A DNA stretch of 64,000 bases from Gemmatimonadota bacterium (GCA_026387935.1 JAPLKU010000013.1:208595-272594); one strand, 5' to 3'; positions 7,919 through 16,630 are shown, counted from the stretch's first letter. Numbers and translations are program-made. Notes: generated by a model from the sequence alone, not told the origin.

Positions 7919-9022
7919 GTGACACTCGCGATCGTCCACGACTGGCTGGTGACTGCCGGCGGAGGAGAGAATGTTCTTTCCGAGGCGCTGAAAGCCTTTC
8001 CTGGGACGCCGGTGCACACGCTCATTGATAAGATGAGCGCCGAGGATCATGCGCGCCTCGGGATATCGCAAGCGCATACGACGGCACTGCAGCGTGTGCC
8101 GGGTATTGAACGGAGCTATCGGAGTTGGTTGCCACTCATGCCGGCGGCCATGCGCACGCTCGACGTCCGGGCTGCTGATACGGTGCTAAGTATTTCGCAT
8201 GCCGTGGCCAAGGCACCGCGTGTGCGGGACGACCAGCGCCTGCTCTGTCTCTGCCTTTCGCCTATGCGCTACGCCTGGGATCTGCGTGACCAGTACCTGT
8301 CGGAGAGCGGGCTCGACCGCGGCGTAAAGGGTGCGATGGCGCGCGCGCTGCTGCGTTACATGCGCGAGTGGGATCTCTCAACGAGCGGGCGCGTGAACGA
8401 GTACGCGGCCATCTCGAAGTTCATCGCGGATCGTATTAGACGCGCGTACGGTCGGGAGAGCCGGGTGATATATCCGCCGGTGGACACGGAGTTCTTCACG
8501 CCAGGTGGCGCGCGCGGCGACTATTATGTCACGGCGTCGCGGTTCGTGCCCTATAAGCATGTCGAGCTCATCGTGCGCGCCTTCGGCGCCGATGGGCCGC
8601 GCCGGCTGATCGTTGTGGGTGATGGACCGGATGACGCCAAGGTGCGCGCCGCGGGCGGGCCGAACGTCACGTTCGCTGGGCGCGCGAATCGTGAGGAGCT
8701 ACGCACTCTGCTGCGCTGCGCGAAGGCATTCGTGTTTGCCGCGGAGGAGGATTTCGGAATTGCGCCGGTCGAGGCGCAGGCGTGCGGCCTCCCCGTGATC
8801 GCGTACGGAAAGGGTGGGGCACTCGAAACCATCGTCGGCGATGGATCCGCCGCGCAGACCGGCGTGTTCTTTGCCGAGCAGACGGTCGAGTCGATTCATG
8901 ACGCCCTGCGGCGGTTTGAGTCGACGCCGATTACCGTAGAGGCCTGTCGCGCAAACGCCGAGCGGTTTGCGGCTGCGCGGTTTCGGACCGAACTGACGGC
9001 TTGGGTGAACGCGCACAACTGA
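7919..9022 (+). CDS. Glycosyltransferase family 4 protein
   Basis: A 367-residue GT-B fold glycosyltransferase. The N-terminal half begins with AIVHDWLVTAGGGENVL, which is the acceptor-domain Gly-rich loop of GT4 enzymes. The C-terminal half contains YYVTASRFVPYKHVELIVRA and the donor-binding EX7E-type motif EEDFGIAPVEAQACGLPVIA. It probably transfers a hexose or mannose from a nucleotide sugar onto a cell-surface glycan. The linkage to gmhA and other envelope genes suggests LPS or capsule, but this is inference. It starts at GTG 7919. Confidence 0.88.
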   Translation: MTLAIVHDWLVTAGGGENVLSEALKAFPGTPVHTLIDKMSAEDHARLGISQAHTTALQRVPGIERSYRSWLPLMPAAMRTLDVRAADTVLSISHAVAKAPRVRDDQRLLCLCLSPMRYAWDLRDQYLSESGLDRGVKGAMARALLRYMREWDLSTSGRVNEYAAISKFIADRIRRAYGRESRVIYPPVDTEFFTPGGARGDYYVTASRFVPYKHVELIVRAFGADGPRRLIVVGDGPDDAKVRAAGGPNVTFAGRANREELRTLLRCAKAFVFAAEEDFGIAPVEAQACGLPVIAYGKGGALETIVGDGSAAQTGVFFAEQTVESIHDALRRFESTPITVEACRANAERFAAARFRTELTAWVNAHN

Positions 9023-9084
9023 TGTCGCCGGCGCAAACCGGGTGACGGCTGTTGGAGAATGCGTTCGCGACGCTCGACATGGCA

Positions 9085-9099
9085 TTTGCCGATGGCAAA
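9085..9099 (+). terminator. Perfect short hairpin after the GT4 gene
   Basis: TTTGCC-GAT-GGCAAA is a perfect 6-bp inverted repeat with a 3-nt loop, 63 nt after the glycosyltransferase stop. No U-tract follows, so it is at best a weak or 3'-end-protecting element. Confidence 0.35.
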
Positions 9100-9186
9100 G
9101 GCTCCATCCGAACCGGAGTATTGTGTTGGTATTCGGTGCCCTATTGTTCGTACGGAGTTTGATGGCCGAGCTGATGAGGCTTCGCC

Positions 9187-9273
9187 ATGTGTGATCTGCC
9201 CATTCTGTTTGGCATTATGCTCGCGACGCTCGGCGGCGGCCTGTGGCTCTCGTGGCAAAGCGAGGCGCCCTAG
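9187..9273 (+). CDS. Possible 28-residue single-span membrane peptide
   Basis: A short frame begins at ATG 9187, 7 nt after an AGG-containing ribosome-binding-like stretch (GATGAGG at 9173-9179). It encodes a very hydrophobic peptide (LPILFGIMLATLGGGLWLSW) ending in QSEAP, which could span the membrane once. No homologous family is recognised. The 317-nt gap between the glycosyltransferase and rarA otherwise holds only a hairpin at 9085-9099 and the rarA promoter. It may be a chance frame. Confidence 0.3.
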   Translation: MCDLPILFGIMLATLGGGLWLSWQSEAP

Positions 9274-9326
9274 AAGAATCGACCCAAGGACGGCTGACAC
9301 CGACCGGATTTCGTACGAGCAGGGCC

Positions 9327-9332
9327 TATCTT
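9327..9332 (+). promoter_or_regulatory. -10-like hexamer TATCTT for rarA
   Basis: TATCTT ends 7 nt before the rarA ATG; there is no Shine-Dalgarno in the interval. This is consistent with leaderless transcription. Confidence 0.5.
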
Positions 9333-9339
9333 TCAGTTC

Positions 9340-10695
9340 ATGGCCCGCGCCAAGCCCCAACCAAAACAACCGTCCGTCTTTGAGCCCATCGCTGGCCGCG
9401 CGCCCCTCGCGGCGCGCATGAGGCCGCGCACGCTCGACGAAGTGGTCGGCCAGCAACAGATCCTCGGCCCGGGCCGCGCGCTTCGCCAGGCCATCGAGAG
9501 CGGCGACACGGGCTCTATTCTCTTCTGGGGGCCGCCGGGCTCCGGCAAGACCACCATCGCGCGCGTCATCGCCCACTATGCCAAGGGCGAGTTCGTCCCG
9601 TTTTCGGCAGTGACCGAGGGCGTGCAACGCATTCGCGAGGTAGTCGCAGAGGCCGAAAAGCGACTCGTGTTCGGCCAGCGAACCGTCATCTTCATTGATG
9701 AGATCCACCGTTTCAATCGGGGCCAGCAGGACGCGCTGTTGCCGCATGTGGAGGCGGGGCTGCTCACGCTGATTGGCGCGACCACGGAGAATCCGAGCTT
9801 CGAGATCAATGGCGCACTGCTTTCCCGGATGCGCGTGTTCGTGCTTGAGGCGCTGGCGCCCGCTGATATTGCATCACTTCTGAGACGTGCGCTCACCGAC
9901 CCAATGCACGGGCTGGGTGAGGACGGTGTCACTGCAAACGATGACGCCGTCGAACTGCTTGCGACCGAGGCCGACGGCGATGCGCGCCGCGCGTTGACGG
10001 TGCTCGAGGCGGCCGCGACACTTGCCGGCAGCGCTCGCGCCAACGGTGGCGAGGCAGTTATCACGAGGGAGATCGTCCGCGAGGCCGCGCAACTCCGCTT
10101 TGCGCACTACGACAAAAGCGGAGAGCAGCACTATGGAATGATCAGCGCCTATCACAAGGCGCTGCGTGGCAGCGACGCGAATGGCAGTCTCTATTGGCTC
10201 GCCCGCATGATCCAGGGCGGGGAAGATCCGCTCTACATACTACGTCGCATGATTCGGCTGGCCACGGAAGACATCGGCCTCGCCGATCCGCGCGCGCTCG
10301 AAGTGACCATTGCCGCGCGCGACGCGTACCAGCAACTCGGTTCACCTGAAGGGGAACTCGCGATCGCCGAGGCATGCGTGTATCTGGCGACGGCACCCAA
10401 GAGCAATCGCGTGTATGTGGCGTGGAAGGCGGCGATGGACGCGGCCACGGCTACGCCGGCCGCTCAGGTGCCGAAGCACATCCGGAACGCCGTCACCAAC
10501 CTTATGAAGGACCTCAAGTACGGCGCGGGCTACCAGTACGCGCACGACGTGCCGGAGGCGTATGTCCCGCAGGAGTACATGCCTGACGAGGTGAAGGAAC
10601 GCGACTTCTATGTGCCGGGCGACTTCGGCTTTGAGAAGGACATCGCAAAGCGGATGGCCTGGTGGGCGGAGCTCCGCCGAAAGTCGGCAGAATAG
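9340..10695 (+). CDS. rarA: Replication-associated recombination protein A (MgsA/RarA AAA ATPase)
   Basis: RarA is a clamp-loader-like AAA+ ATPase that acts at stalled replication forks. The 451-residue protein has Walker A GPPGSGKTT, Walker B FIDEIHRFN, sensor-1 GATTENPSFE and the arginine-finger region ALLSRMRVF. The C-terminal oligomerisation domain contains YDKSGEQHYGMISAYHKALR and GLADPRALE, which are diagnostic for RarA/MgsA and separate it from RuvB and DnaX. The length is normal. It appears to be transcribed alone or with the following lipoprotein gene. Confidence 0.96.
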   Translation: MARAKPQPKQPSVFEPIAGRAPLAARMRPRTLDEVVGQQQILGPGRALRQAIESGDTGSILFWGPPGSGKTTIARVIAHYAKGEFVPFSAVTEGVQRIREVVAEAEKRLVFGQRTVIFIDEIHRFNRGQQDALLPHVEAGLLTLIGATTENPSFEINGALLSRMRVFVLEALAPADIASLLRRALTDPMHGLGEDGVTANDDAVELLATEADGDARRALTVLEAAATLAGSARANGGEAVITREIVREAAQLRFAHYDKSGEQHYGMISAYHKALRGSDANGSLYWLARMIQGGEDPLYILRRMIRLATEDIGLADPRALEVTIAARDAYQQLGSPEGELAIAEACVYLATAPKSNRVYVAWKAAMDAATATPAAQVPKHIRNAVTNLMKDLKYGAGYQYAHDVPEAYVPQEYMPDEVKERDFYVPGDFGFEKDIAKRMAWWAELRRKSAE

Positions 10696-10754
10696 GGGGA
10701 GGGCATTTTGTGGTTCGCCGGGGTACAATCCGTGATGCACACGTCTTCCGTCCA

Positions 10755-11240
10755 ATGAAATCGTTTATTCGCACGACCGCGATCATCGCTGCTGCCGGAG
10801 TCGTCATGCTCAGCGCTGGCTGTGCCACGCTCGGCCGTCAGGCCTTTCGCGCGCCGACGGTGGAGCTGCGGGACATTCGCATCCGCGGTATCGGACTCGA
10901 CGGCGGTACGCTCGATCTGGTGCTCGATGTGTTCAATCCAAACGAGTTTCGGATGGACGCCACGCGGCTCACCTACACGCTCGTCGCCGACACAACGGTT
11001 GTCGCGACCGGCGCGGTTACAAAGCGAGTGACGCTACTCAACCGCGCGCGCAGCGAAGTGCTGCTGCCGGTGAGCTTCTCCATGAAGGAGCTTATGGGTG
11101 TGGCGCAGGTGATGCTCAAGAAAGGAAGCGTGGATTACACCGTGAAGGGCGAAGTCACGCTGGACTCGCCGTTCGGTTCCATGACTCGGCCGTTTGAAGG
11201 GAAGGCGCGATTGGACAACTCGCAGCTGATGCCGCGGTAG
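10755..11240 (+). CDS. LEA14/WHy-domain lipoprotein
   Basis: A 161-residue protein with a lipoprotein signal: charged start MKSFIRTT, hydrophobic core, lipobox LSAGC with the modified Cys at about 23. The mature part has the LEA-2 (WHy) pattern: RIRGIGLDGGTLDLVLDVFNP, then beta strands ending in a VKGEV/DSPFGS segment. Such proteins are periplasmic or outer-membrane anchored and linked to desiccation or stress tolerance, but the function is not established. The ATG at 10755 is chosen because the signal peptide starts there; the frame is open further upstream. A TACAAT hexamer at 10724-10729 may be its -10 box. Confidence 0.85.
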   Translation: MKSFIRTTAIIAAAGVVMLSAGCATLGRQAFRAPTVELRDIRIRGIGLDGGTLDLVLDVFNPNEFRMDATRLTYTLVADTTVVATGAVTKRVTLLNRARSEVLLPVSFSMKELMGVAQVMLKKGSVDYTVKGEVTLDSPFGSMTRPFEGKARLDNSQLMPR

Positions 11241-11329
11241 GGTAGGGCCGGTCGCAGCGCCGCGACGAAGGTGAGCGGTGCTGCGCGGCTGACGGCCCGC
11301 TACATGGTGGTGGAGAGCATGCAGTTCTG

Positions 11330-11354
11330 CTTCCCCGAAGCGAGGAAGGGGAAG
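11330..11354. terminator. Inverted repeat between convergent LEA14-lipoprotein and fabF genes
   Basis: CTTCCCC at 11330-11336 pairs with GGGGAAG at 11348-11354 around an 11-nt loop. It lies between two converging genes and could end transcription from both sides, although no U-tract is present. Confidence 0.45.
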
Positions 11355-11364
11355 ATCCAGATGA

Positions 11365-12612
11365 CTACTCGCTGAATCTTCGGAAGATCACGGTGGCATT
11401 GGTGCCACCGAAGCCAAACGAATTCGACATTGTTGCATCGAACGCAGCGGTTCTGCTGTGATGTGGCACGCAATCGAGGCCGATGGCCGGGTCGAGAACA
11501 TCGAGATTGATGGTGGGCGGAATCAGGCCGCGCTGCATGGCCAGAATACTGATGATCGCCTCGGCCGCGCCGGCCGCGCCGGTGAGGTGGCCCGTCATCG
11601 ACTTCGTAGATGACACAGGAGTCGTGGCCGCGTGTGCACCAAACACCGCGCGAATCGCATTGGCTTCCGCCACGTCACCAATCGGCGTTGAAGTGGCATG
11701 CGCATTGATGTAGCCGATGTCGGCCGGTTCGAGCTCTGCATCGGCGAGCGCTAAACGCATGCAGCGCTGGGCGCTCTCGTGCTCAGGCGGCGGGGCGGTC
11801 AGGTGCGACGCGTCCGCCGTGGCCCCGTAGCCGGCGAGCTCGGCGTGAATCGTGGCGCCTCGCTGGCGTGCGTGCTCGAGCTCCTCAACGACGAGCACGC
11901 CGGCGCCTTCGCCGAGCACAAATCCATCGCGCCCCGCATCGAAGGGACGACTGGCTTGCTGAGGTTCATCGTTGCGCGTCGAAAGCGCCCGCAGTGCGTT
12001 GAATCCAGCGACGCACATGAATCCGATAGGAGCTTCGGCGCCGCCGGCAAGAATGACATCGGCGTCGCCCCGTTGAATGACATGGAGCGCCTCGCCGAGC
12101 GCATGGGAGCTCGTAGCGCACGCCGAATTTGTTGCCCAGTTGGGACCCTTGAAGCCGTGCCGGATGGAGACGTAGCTCCCGGCCACGTTGATCAGCAGCT
12201 GGAGAATGAAAAACGGACTTACGCTTTGTGCGCCCGAGTCGCCCGCCGCCAGAATGGCACCCGCCACGGACTGTAGTCCGCCAACGCATGACCCGATGAT
12301 CACGCCGGCGCGATACGGATCACCGTTGCCCACCGCAAAGCCGGAATCGTGAATCGCCATTTCGGCTGCGGCGGCGGCAAACTGCTGGTACCGATCCATT
12401 CGCCGCGCCTGCTTGCGATCAACAAAGTTCTCGGCGTTGAAGTCGCGCACCTCGCCGGCAAACCGGGTCTGCACGCTGCTCGCGTCGAATAGCGTGATGG
12501 GGCCAATGCCGCTCCGGCCATGGGCGAGCGCATCCCAGCTCGCCTCGAGACCAGTGCCACAGGGCGTGATGAGGCCCATGCCGGTGATCACGGCGCGGCG
12601 GCGGTTTGTCAT
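11365..12612 (-). CDS. fabF: 3-oxoacyl-ACP synthase II (beta-ketoacyl-ACP synthase, KAS II)
   Basis: Condenses acyl-ACP with malonyl-ACP in fatty-acid elongation. Starting at ATG 12612 the protein is 415 residues, begins [13 protein letters not shown] as in FabF, and has the catalytic Cys at 165 (NSACATSSH), the His of [11 protein letters not shown] and the His of [15 protein letters not shown], plus the C-terminal [10 protein letters not shown]. Full normal length. The frame continues open upstream without a stop for at least another 157 codons; no good Shine-Dalgarno precedes ATG 12612, so an extended protein cannot be fully excluded. It stands alone, away from acpP and fabG, so it may be an accessory copy. 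Confidence 0.92.
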   Translation of the reverse strand: MTNRRRAVITGMGLITPCGTGLEASWDALAHGRSGIGPITLFDASSVQTRFAGEVRDFNAENFVDRKQARRMDRYQQFAAAAAEMAIHDSGFAVGNGDPYRAGVIIGSCVGGLQSVAGAILAAGDSGAQSVSPFFILQLLINVAGSYVSIRHGFKGPNWATNSACATSSHALGEALHVIQRGDADVILAGGAEAPIGFMCVAGFNALRALSTRNDEPQQASRPFDAGRDGFVLGEGAGVLVVEELEHARQRGATIHAELAGYGATADASHLTAPPPEHESAQRCMRLALADAELEPADIGYINAHATSTPIGDVAEANAIRAVFGAHAATTPVSSTKSMTGHLTGAAGAAEAIISILAMQRGLIPPTINLDVLDPAIGLDCVPHHSRTAAFDATMSNSFGFGGTNATVIFRRFSE

Positions 12613-13133
12613 CGAGATGAGGGGGGTATGCACGCGTTGAACTACTCGGGATTGAACCAAGTGGCCTCCGAATGGGCGCAGGTCGTCAGCCCCAATATGA
12701 ACCGAGCGGTAGGTATGCACTTCACGGTACCCGGCCGTAGGAGCGCGATCAAGCCATCCTCCCGAGGTGACACGTGGAGACTCTTCCCAAGCCACCCAAT
12801 CGCTGAGTGCCACTGCCGGCTCACCAGCGAAATCGGCAAAAGCCGATTCCAGTGTTGCGGCGTCGAGGGCGGCGAGACGGCGGACAGTACCAGCGTTGCT
12901 CCGAATGCTCTGTGACGGAGAAACATACTGAACGAGGTAGGCCATGGCAGGACGCACGTTGGGCCACGAATACTCCAACGTTGCCCATCGCATGAATCCC
13001 CAGACGCCGCGCGCTGCAAATAGCAGCGCGGTGGGAAGGAACTCGCGCCAGTCCTTTGCGCAGGCGCCATTGATTCGCCGCATTCACAAGCCGCAGCGAC
13101 TTCCGGAGCGACCAGCGGCAAGGGAAGCGGCGC
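12613..13133. other. About 520 nt without an assignable gene between fabF and hflX
   Basis: No recognised gene is seen here. On the minus strand the fabF frame stays open upstream; a candidate ATG at 12945 would add 111 residues ([11 protein letters not shown]...VHTPLIS) to FabF, with third-position GC visibly lower than in neighbouring genes. A second minus frame (12642-13247) is also open. Neither has a clear ribosome-binding site or a recognisable domain. Confidence 0.5.
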
Positions 13134-13139
13134 TAGATT
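13134..13139 (+). promoter_or_regulatory. -10-like hexamer TAGATT for hflX
   Basis: TAGATT ends 6 nt before the hflX GTG with no Shine-Dalgarno. The same GCTAGATT context, with the same 6-nt spacing, precedes hrcA at 22622-22627. Confidence 0.55.
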
Positions 13140-13145
13140 CCTTAC

Positions 13146-14492
13146 GTGGCCAAAGAAATCATCGACCTCGTCGCTCCGCAGGAACGCGCTGTGCTCGTCG
13201 GCGCGCCGCTCAAGCGCAGCAACGCCAAGCATCTTGTGGAGGAACACCTCCGCGAGCTCGAGCGCCTCGCCGACACCGCCGGTGCCAAGATCATTGGTGA
13301 ACTAACGCAGCAAGTCGATCGCCCCGACTCGGCCACCTACATCGGCAAGGGGAAGGTTGACGAGCTCAAGATCATGGTTGAAGAGAAGGACGCGACCCTC
13401 GTCATTTTCGACGACGAACTGACCCCTGCGCAGGGCAAGAATCTCGAAGAGGCCATCGGCAAGCGGGTCATCGACCGCGCCGAACTCATTCTCGACATCT
13501 TCGCCGTCCGCGCGCGCAGCGCCGAAGCCAAGATGCAGGTGGAACTGGCGCAGCTGGAATACTCGCTGCCGCGCCTCACGCGCATGTGGACCCACCTCGA
13601 GAAGTTCCGCGGTGGCATTGGCGTTCGCGGCCCTGGCGAAACGCAGCTCGAAACCGACCGCCGGCTCATCGGGCAGCGCATCAAGGTGCTCAAGGACCGC
13701 CTGCACGAGGTCACGCGATCCCGCGAGGTTCAGCGCAAGAGTCGGCGCGCGGCGTTCCGTGTGTCGCTCGTGGGTTACACCAATGCAGGCAAGAGTTCGC
13801 TGCTTCGATCGCTGGTGCGCTTGGGCAACGCCGCGGGCCACAGTGCTGCCGAGGACAAGGGCGCCGACATCTTTGTCGAAGACCGCCTCTTCGCCACCCT
13901 CGACCCGCTCACGCGCGACGTGTCGCTCGGCCATGGCGGCACACCGCTCGTCGTCACCGACACCGTGGGTTTCATTCGCAAGCTGCCTCACCACCTGGTG
14001 GCGAGCTTTCGCGCCACTCTCGAGGAAGTGCGCGAGGCCGATCTGCTGCTCCATGTGATCGACGCCGGCAGCCCCACCTGGGAAGAGCAGCGTCTCGTCG
14101 TGGACGAGGTGCTCGCCGAGCTCGAGGTGCACGACCGGCCCGTGCTGCACGTGTTCAACAAAATCGACCGACTCGATGCCGCAGGCCTCGCCGGCCTACG
14201 CGAGCGCATGGGTAACCTGTTGCCCGGTTCGGTATTCGCGAGCGCGGTGGCGCCGCATGGCGTCGATCCGCTGATCGCGGCGCTGCGCACGGCCATGGAG
14301 CGGTCACGGCCCATCGTGCGGCTACGCGTGCCGGCCGCGGAAGGGAAGCTGCTCGCTGAGATTCACCGGGGCGCGCAGGTGGTGGAGAGCGCGAACGATG
14401 AAGAGACGGGCGACGTGCTGCTCAGCGTGCGGGCGGATGCGGCCGAAATTGGGAGGTGGGAGCGGTGGGTGAACGCCGGCGCCGTGGCCTGA
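13146..14492 (+). CDS. hflX: Ribosome-dissociating GTPase HflX
   Basis: HflX is a 50S-binding GTPase that splits stalled or hibernating ribosomes. The 448-residue protein has the N-terminal HflX domain (YIGKGKVDELK, RAELILDIFAVRA), the linker with GGIGVRGPGETQLETDRR, then the G domain: G1 GYTNAGKSS, G3 DTVGFIRKLPH, G4 NKID and G5 SAV. It has a C-terminal extension of about 60 residues after the G domain, as in many HflX. The GTG at 13146 is favoured by the TAGATT box 6 nt upstream and by the family N-terminus. Confidence 0.95.
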   Translation: MAKEIIDLVAPQERAVLVGAPLKRSNAKHLVEEHLRELERLADTAGAKIIGELTQQVDRPDSATYIGKGKVDELKIMVEEKDATLVIFDDELTPAQGKNLEEAIGKRVIDRAELILDIFAVRARSAEAKMQVELAQLEYSLPRLTRMWTHLEKFRGGIGVRGPGETQLETDRRLIGQRIKVLKDRLHEVTRSREVQRKSRRAAFRVSLVGYTNAGKSSLLRSLVRLGNAAGHSAAEDKGADIFVEDRLFATLDPLTRDVSLGHGGTPLVVTDTVGFIRKLPHHLVASFRATLEEVREADLLLHVIDAGSPTWEEQRLVVDEVLAELEVHDRPVLHVFNKIDRLDAAGLAGLRERMGNLLPGSVFASAVAPHGVDPLIAALRTAMERSRPIVRLRVPAAEGKLLAEIHRGAQVVESANDEETGDVLLSVRADAAEIGRWERWVNAGAVA

Positions 14493-14606
14493 GCGGCGCT
14501 CGAGAGTCGCTCCAGAAGTCGGTACGGCGACCGGTGCTGCTCTCGGCGCGGGCGGCGCTCGCTCCACTGCTCGAGGCGGCCAAGGAGGAAACTGTTTTAC
14601 CGAAAG

Positions 14607-14680
14607 TGGGCGCCAAGGGACTCGAACCCCTGACCTCTGCTGTGTGAAAGCAGCGCTCTAACCAGCTGAGCTAGGCGCCC
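14607..14680 (-). tRNA. tRNA-Val (anticodon CAC)
   Basis: A 74-nt cloverleaf on the minus strand: acceptor GGGCGCC/GGCGCCC, D-arm GCTC...GAGC, anticodon stem CTGCT/AGCAG with loop TTCACAC (anticodon CAC, reading GUG), T-arm with TTCGAGT, discriminator A. CCA is not encoded. It lies convergent to hflX. Confidence 0.95.
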
Positions 14681-14727
14681 GTTGTACTGTGTCCAACAAA
14701 TCTAAATGGGCGCCGTGCACCCCGAAA

Positions 14728-14799
14728 TGGGCCCTGATGGGGTCGAACCATCGCGCGTTGGATTATGAGTCCACTGCTCTACCGCTGAGCTAAGGGCCC
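14728..14799 (-). tRNA. tRNA with CAU anticodon, probably tRNA-Ile2 (lysidine-modified)
   Basis: A 72-nt cloverleaf with acceptor GGGCCCT/AGGGCCC, D-arm GCTC/GAGC, anticodon loop CTCATAA and T-loop TTCGACC, discriminator A, no encoded CCA. CAU could be Met or Ile2. The C4-G69, C5-G68, C6-G67 acceptor pairs are the known TilS recognition determinants of tRNA-Ile2, and elongator tRNA-Met lacks them, so Ile2 is favoured. Position 27-43 of the anticodon stem is a G-A mismatch. Confidence 0.85.
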
Positions 14800-14938
14800 G
14801 GCTTCGCCAGAGAATCTAACGCGGCTTTTGAGCTATGCGCTCGGGCGGATAGGCAACGTACCTCCACGCGCCGCCGTTCGTGGCCATCTGGACGGCCGCG
14901 GCGAGGACCGCAGCGCTTCGGCGTGAATACGAGCCAAG

Positions 14939-15226
14939 CTAGACACCTTCCGTCACCAGCAGCTTCGCGATCGTCGTCTTCTTGCGGATCTCCTTGAACG
15001 GCTTGTACTCCGGCGAGTCGAACCACGCCTTCACTTGAACGACGCTGTCGAACTGGATGATCGTCAGCCGCTTCGGCGCCCAGTCGCCCTCGAGAATCTC
15101 AATAGCGCCGCCGCGGGCGATGTATTTGCCGCCGTACTGTGCGACAGTGGCCGGCGCGCCCACGGCGTATGCCTTGAATCCCTCGGGATCGGTGACTTCA
15201 ACGTTGGCGACAAAAAAGGCGGGCAT
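14939..15226 (-). CDS. DUF1330 domain protein
   Basis: A 95-residue protein that matches DUF1330 over its whole length, a dimeric alpha-beta (ferredoxin-like) barrel family. Typical features are the start MPAFFVANVEVTDPEGFKAY, the central GGKYIARGG strand-turn, EGDWAPKRLTIIQFDS and the C-terminal helix AWFDSPEYKPFKEIR. The biochemical role of the family is not established; members resemble EthD/ABM monooxygenase-like proteins. The gene stands alone between the tRNA pair and a decayed mini-gene. Confidence 0.88.
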   Translation of the reverse strand: MPAFFVANVEVTDPEGFKAYAVGAPATVAQYGGKYIARGGAIEILEGDWAPKRLTIIQFDSVVQVKAWFDSPEYKPFKEIRKKTTIAKLLVTEGV

Positions 15227-15340
15227 CAGACGGGCTCCGATTTGGGGAGTGGAGTAAACAAATTACCGCATTCGCCGCGCGCAGTGAAAACATCTTCCAC
15301 GCAACCGATTGATTGCGGCGCCTAGCCCGCGGGGGATCTC

Positions 15341-15576
15341 GTGGACTGGATGCAAACGGTTGATTCAACTTGGCCGGAGATGCGCGTTGGCTTCTCAGAA
15401 CTCCGCCACGAGCTTAACACGAGCTGTACCACGAATTTGCCAGCTGTCGTCAGGAAATGGAGGCGATGGAACTGCGCCTCTCTTCGAAAATCGACGACAA
15501 GTTGGCAGGGTTGCTCAAGTGGCCGTTCCTGTTCTGGCTCGGGACGATGGCTGTGGTGCTCCTCGGGCGACGGTAG
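15341..15576 (+). pseudogene. Frameshifted small coiled-coil/membrane-anchor protein gene
   Basis: GTG 15341 follows a strong GGGGGA ribosome site and opens a frame reading MDWMQTVDSTWP...MRVGFSELRHELN. At about 15415-15421 the sense moves to another frame that reads ELYHEFASCRQEMEAMELRL SSKIDDKL in turn, then a hydrophobic span (WPFLFWLGTMAVVLLGRR) and stops at TAG 15574-15576. Joined, the two halves make an about 78-residue protein with an amphipathic coiled coil and a C-terminal membrane anchor. The second frame has a TAA immediately upstream of the joint, so one reading frame cannot span it. Either a real frameshift mutation, a sequencing indel, or programmed shifting. ATG 15457 could still start a 39-residue anchor peptide. 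Confidence 0.55.
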
Positions 15577-15614
15577 GGGCAAGTTCGCTGCAAACGCGGC
15601 AAGCTAAACCCTGC

Positions 15615-15620
15615 TAGTTT
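15615..15620 (+). promoter_or_regulatory. -10-like hexamer TAGTTT for hldE
   Basis: TAGTTT ends 6 nt before GTG 15627 and 3 nt before GTG 15624. The 6-nt spacing seen at hflX, hrcA and pheS argues for GTG 15627 as the start. Confidence 0.45.
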
Positions 15621-15626
15621 GCTGTG

Positions 15627-16628
15627 GTGCCGAGCGAACTGATCCCCCGCAAGCGCCTCGAATCGCTGCTGACCGCCGCCCGCGGGAAGCACGTCGTCGT
15701 TGTCGGAGACGCGATGCTCGACGTCTACCTCCGCGGTGACGTCGATCGCGTATCCCCCGAAGCGCCTGTTGCCGTTGTCCGTGTCACGGATCGCAAATAC
15801 GCCCTCGGTGGCGCCGCCAATGTGGCGCAGAATGTCATCGCTGCCGGCGCGCGCGTGGATCTCGTCGCGGCCATCGGCAACGACGAACACGCCAAGCAGG
15901 TTCGCGAGATGCTGCGCGCACTCGGCGCCGACTCCGGCGGCCTGGTCGCGACCGATCGCCCGACCACCACCAAGACCCGCGTAGTCGCCCGTTCGCAGCA
16001 GTTGCTGCGCGTTGATGAAGAACGTGACGACGATCTCTCCGTCGGTGATCTCGCGCAGGTAACGGCTGCTGCGCTCAAGGCCCTCGCGCACGCTGATGCG
16101 CTTGTGTTCGAGGACTACAACAAGGGCGTGCTCGTCGAGTCGCTGATTGCCGAACTGATCACGGCCGCACGCGCGCGGAAGATCCCGATTGTCGTGGACC
16201 CCAAGTACAAGAACTTCTTCGTCTACAAGGGCGCAACGGTGTTCAAGCCGAACCGTCGCGAACTCGAATCCGCGCTCGGCGCGGCCGTCGACGTGGACCA
16301 CGACGCGAATCTGCCGAGTGTGGTGGAGCGGCTCGGCGCGGACTCGCTGTTGCTCACGCTGAGCGAGCGCGGCATGGCGTTGATTGAACGTGGGACGAAG
16401 GGCGTGCATCGCATTCCAACCACGGCGCGCGAGGTGTATGACGTGGTCGGCGCAGGTGACACGGTCACCGCGTACCTCGCCGCGATGCTTGCCGCCGGCG
16501 CGACGCCACTCGAGGCGGCCATCGTCGCGAACTTCGCGGCCGGCGTCGAAGTAGGGAAGAGTGGCGCGGCGACGGTGTCGCCTGCCGAGATTCTTGCCGC
16601 GTTCGACGATCATAGCGCGAGCAGCTAG
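15627..16628 (+). CDS. hldE: D-glycero-beta-D-manno-heptose-7-phosphate kinase (HldE kinase domain / RfaE1)
   Basis: A PfkB-family kinase of 333 residues that phosphorylates heptose 7-phosphate to the 1,7-bisphosphate in ADP-heptose synthesis. RfaE1 signatures include GDAMLDVYLRGDVDRVSPEAP at the N-terminus, the GGAANVAQN sugar-binding loop, VVDPKYKNFFVYKGATVFKPN and the catalytic VGAGDTVTAYLAA near the C-terminus. Only the kinase half is present; the cytidylyl/adenylyltransferase half of bifunctional HldE is absent, so a separate RfaE2 is expected elsewhere. GTG 15624 is an alternative start. It works downstream of gmhA (4.4 kb). Confidence 0.9.
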   Translation: MPSELIPRKRLESLLTAARGKHVVVVGDAMLDVYLRGDVDRVSPEAPVAVVRVTDRKYALGGAANVAQNVIAAGARVDLVAAIGNDEHAKQVREMLRALGADSGGLVATDRPTTTKTRVVARSQQLLRVDEERDDDLSVGDLAQVTAAALKALAHADALVFEDYNKGVLVESLIAELITAARARKIPIVVDPKYKNFFVYKGATVFKPNRRELESALGAAVDVDHDANLPSVVERLGADSLLLTLSERGMALIERGTKGVHRIPTTAREVYDVVGAGDTVTAYLAAMLAAGATPLEAAIVANFAAGVEVGKSGAATVSPAEILAAFDDHSASS

Positions 16629-16630
16629 TC

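Noticed and set aside
12642..13247. 201-codon minus-strand frame across the fabF-hflX gap
   Set aside because: It overlaps the start of hflX, is rich in Cys, Arg and Pro, and has no ribosome site or domain.
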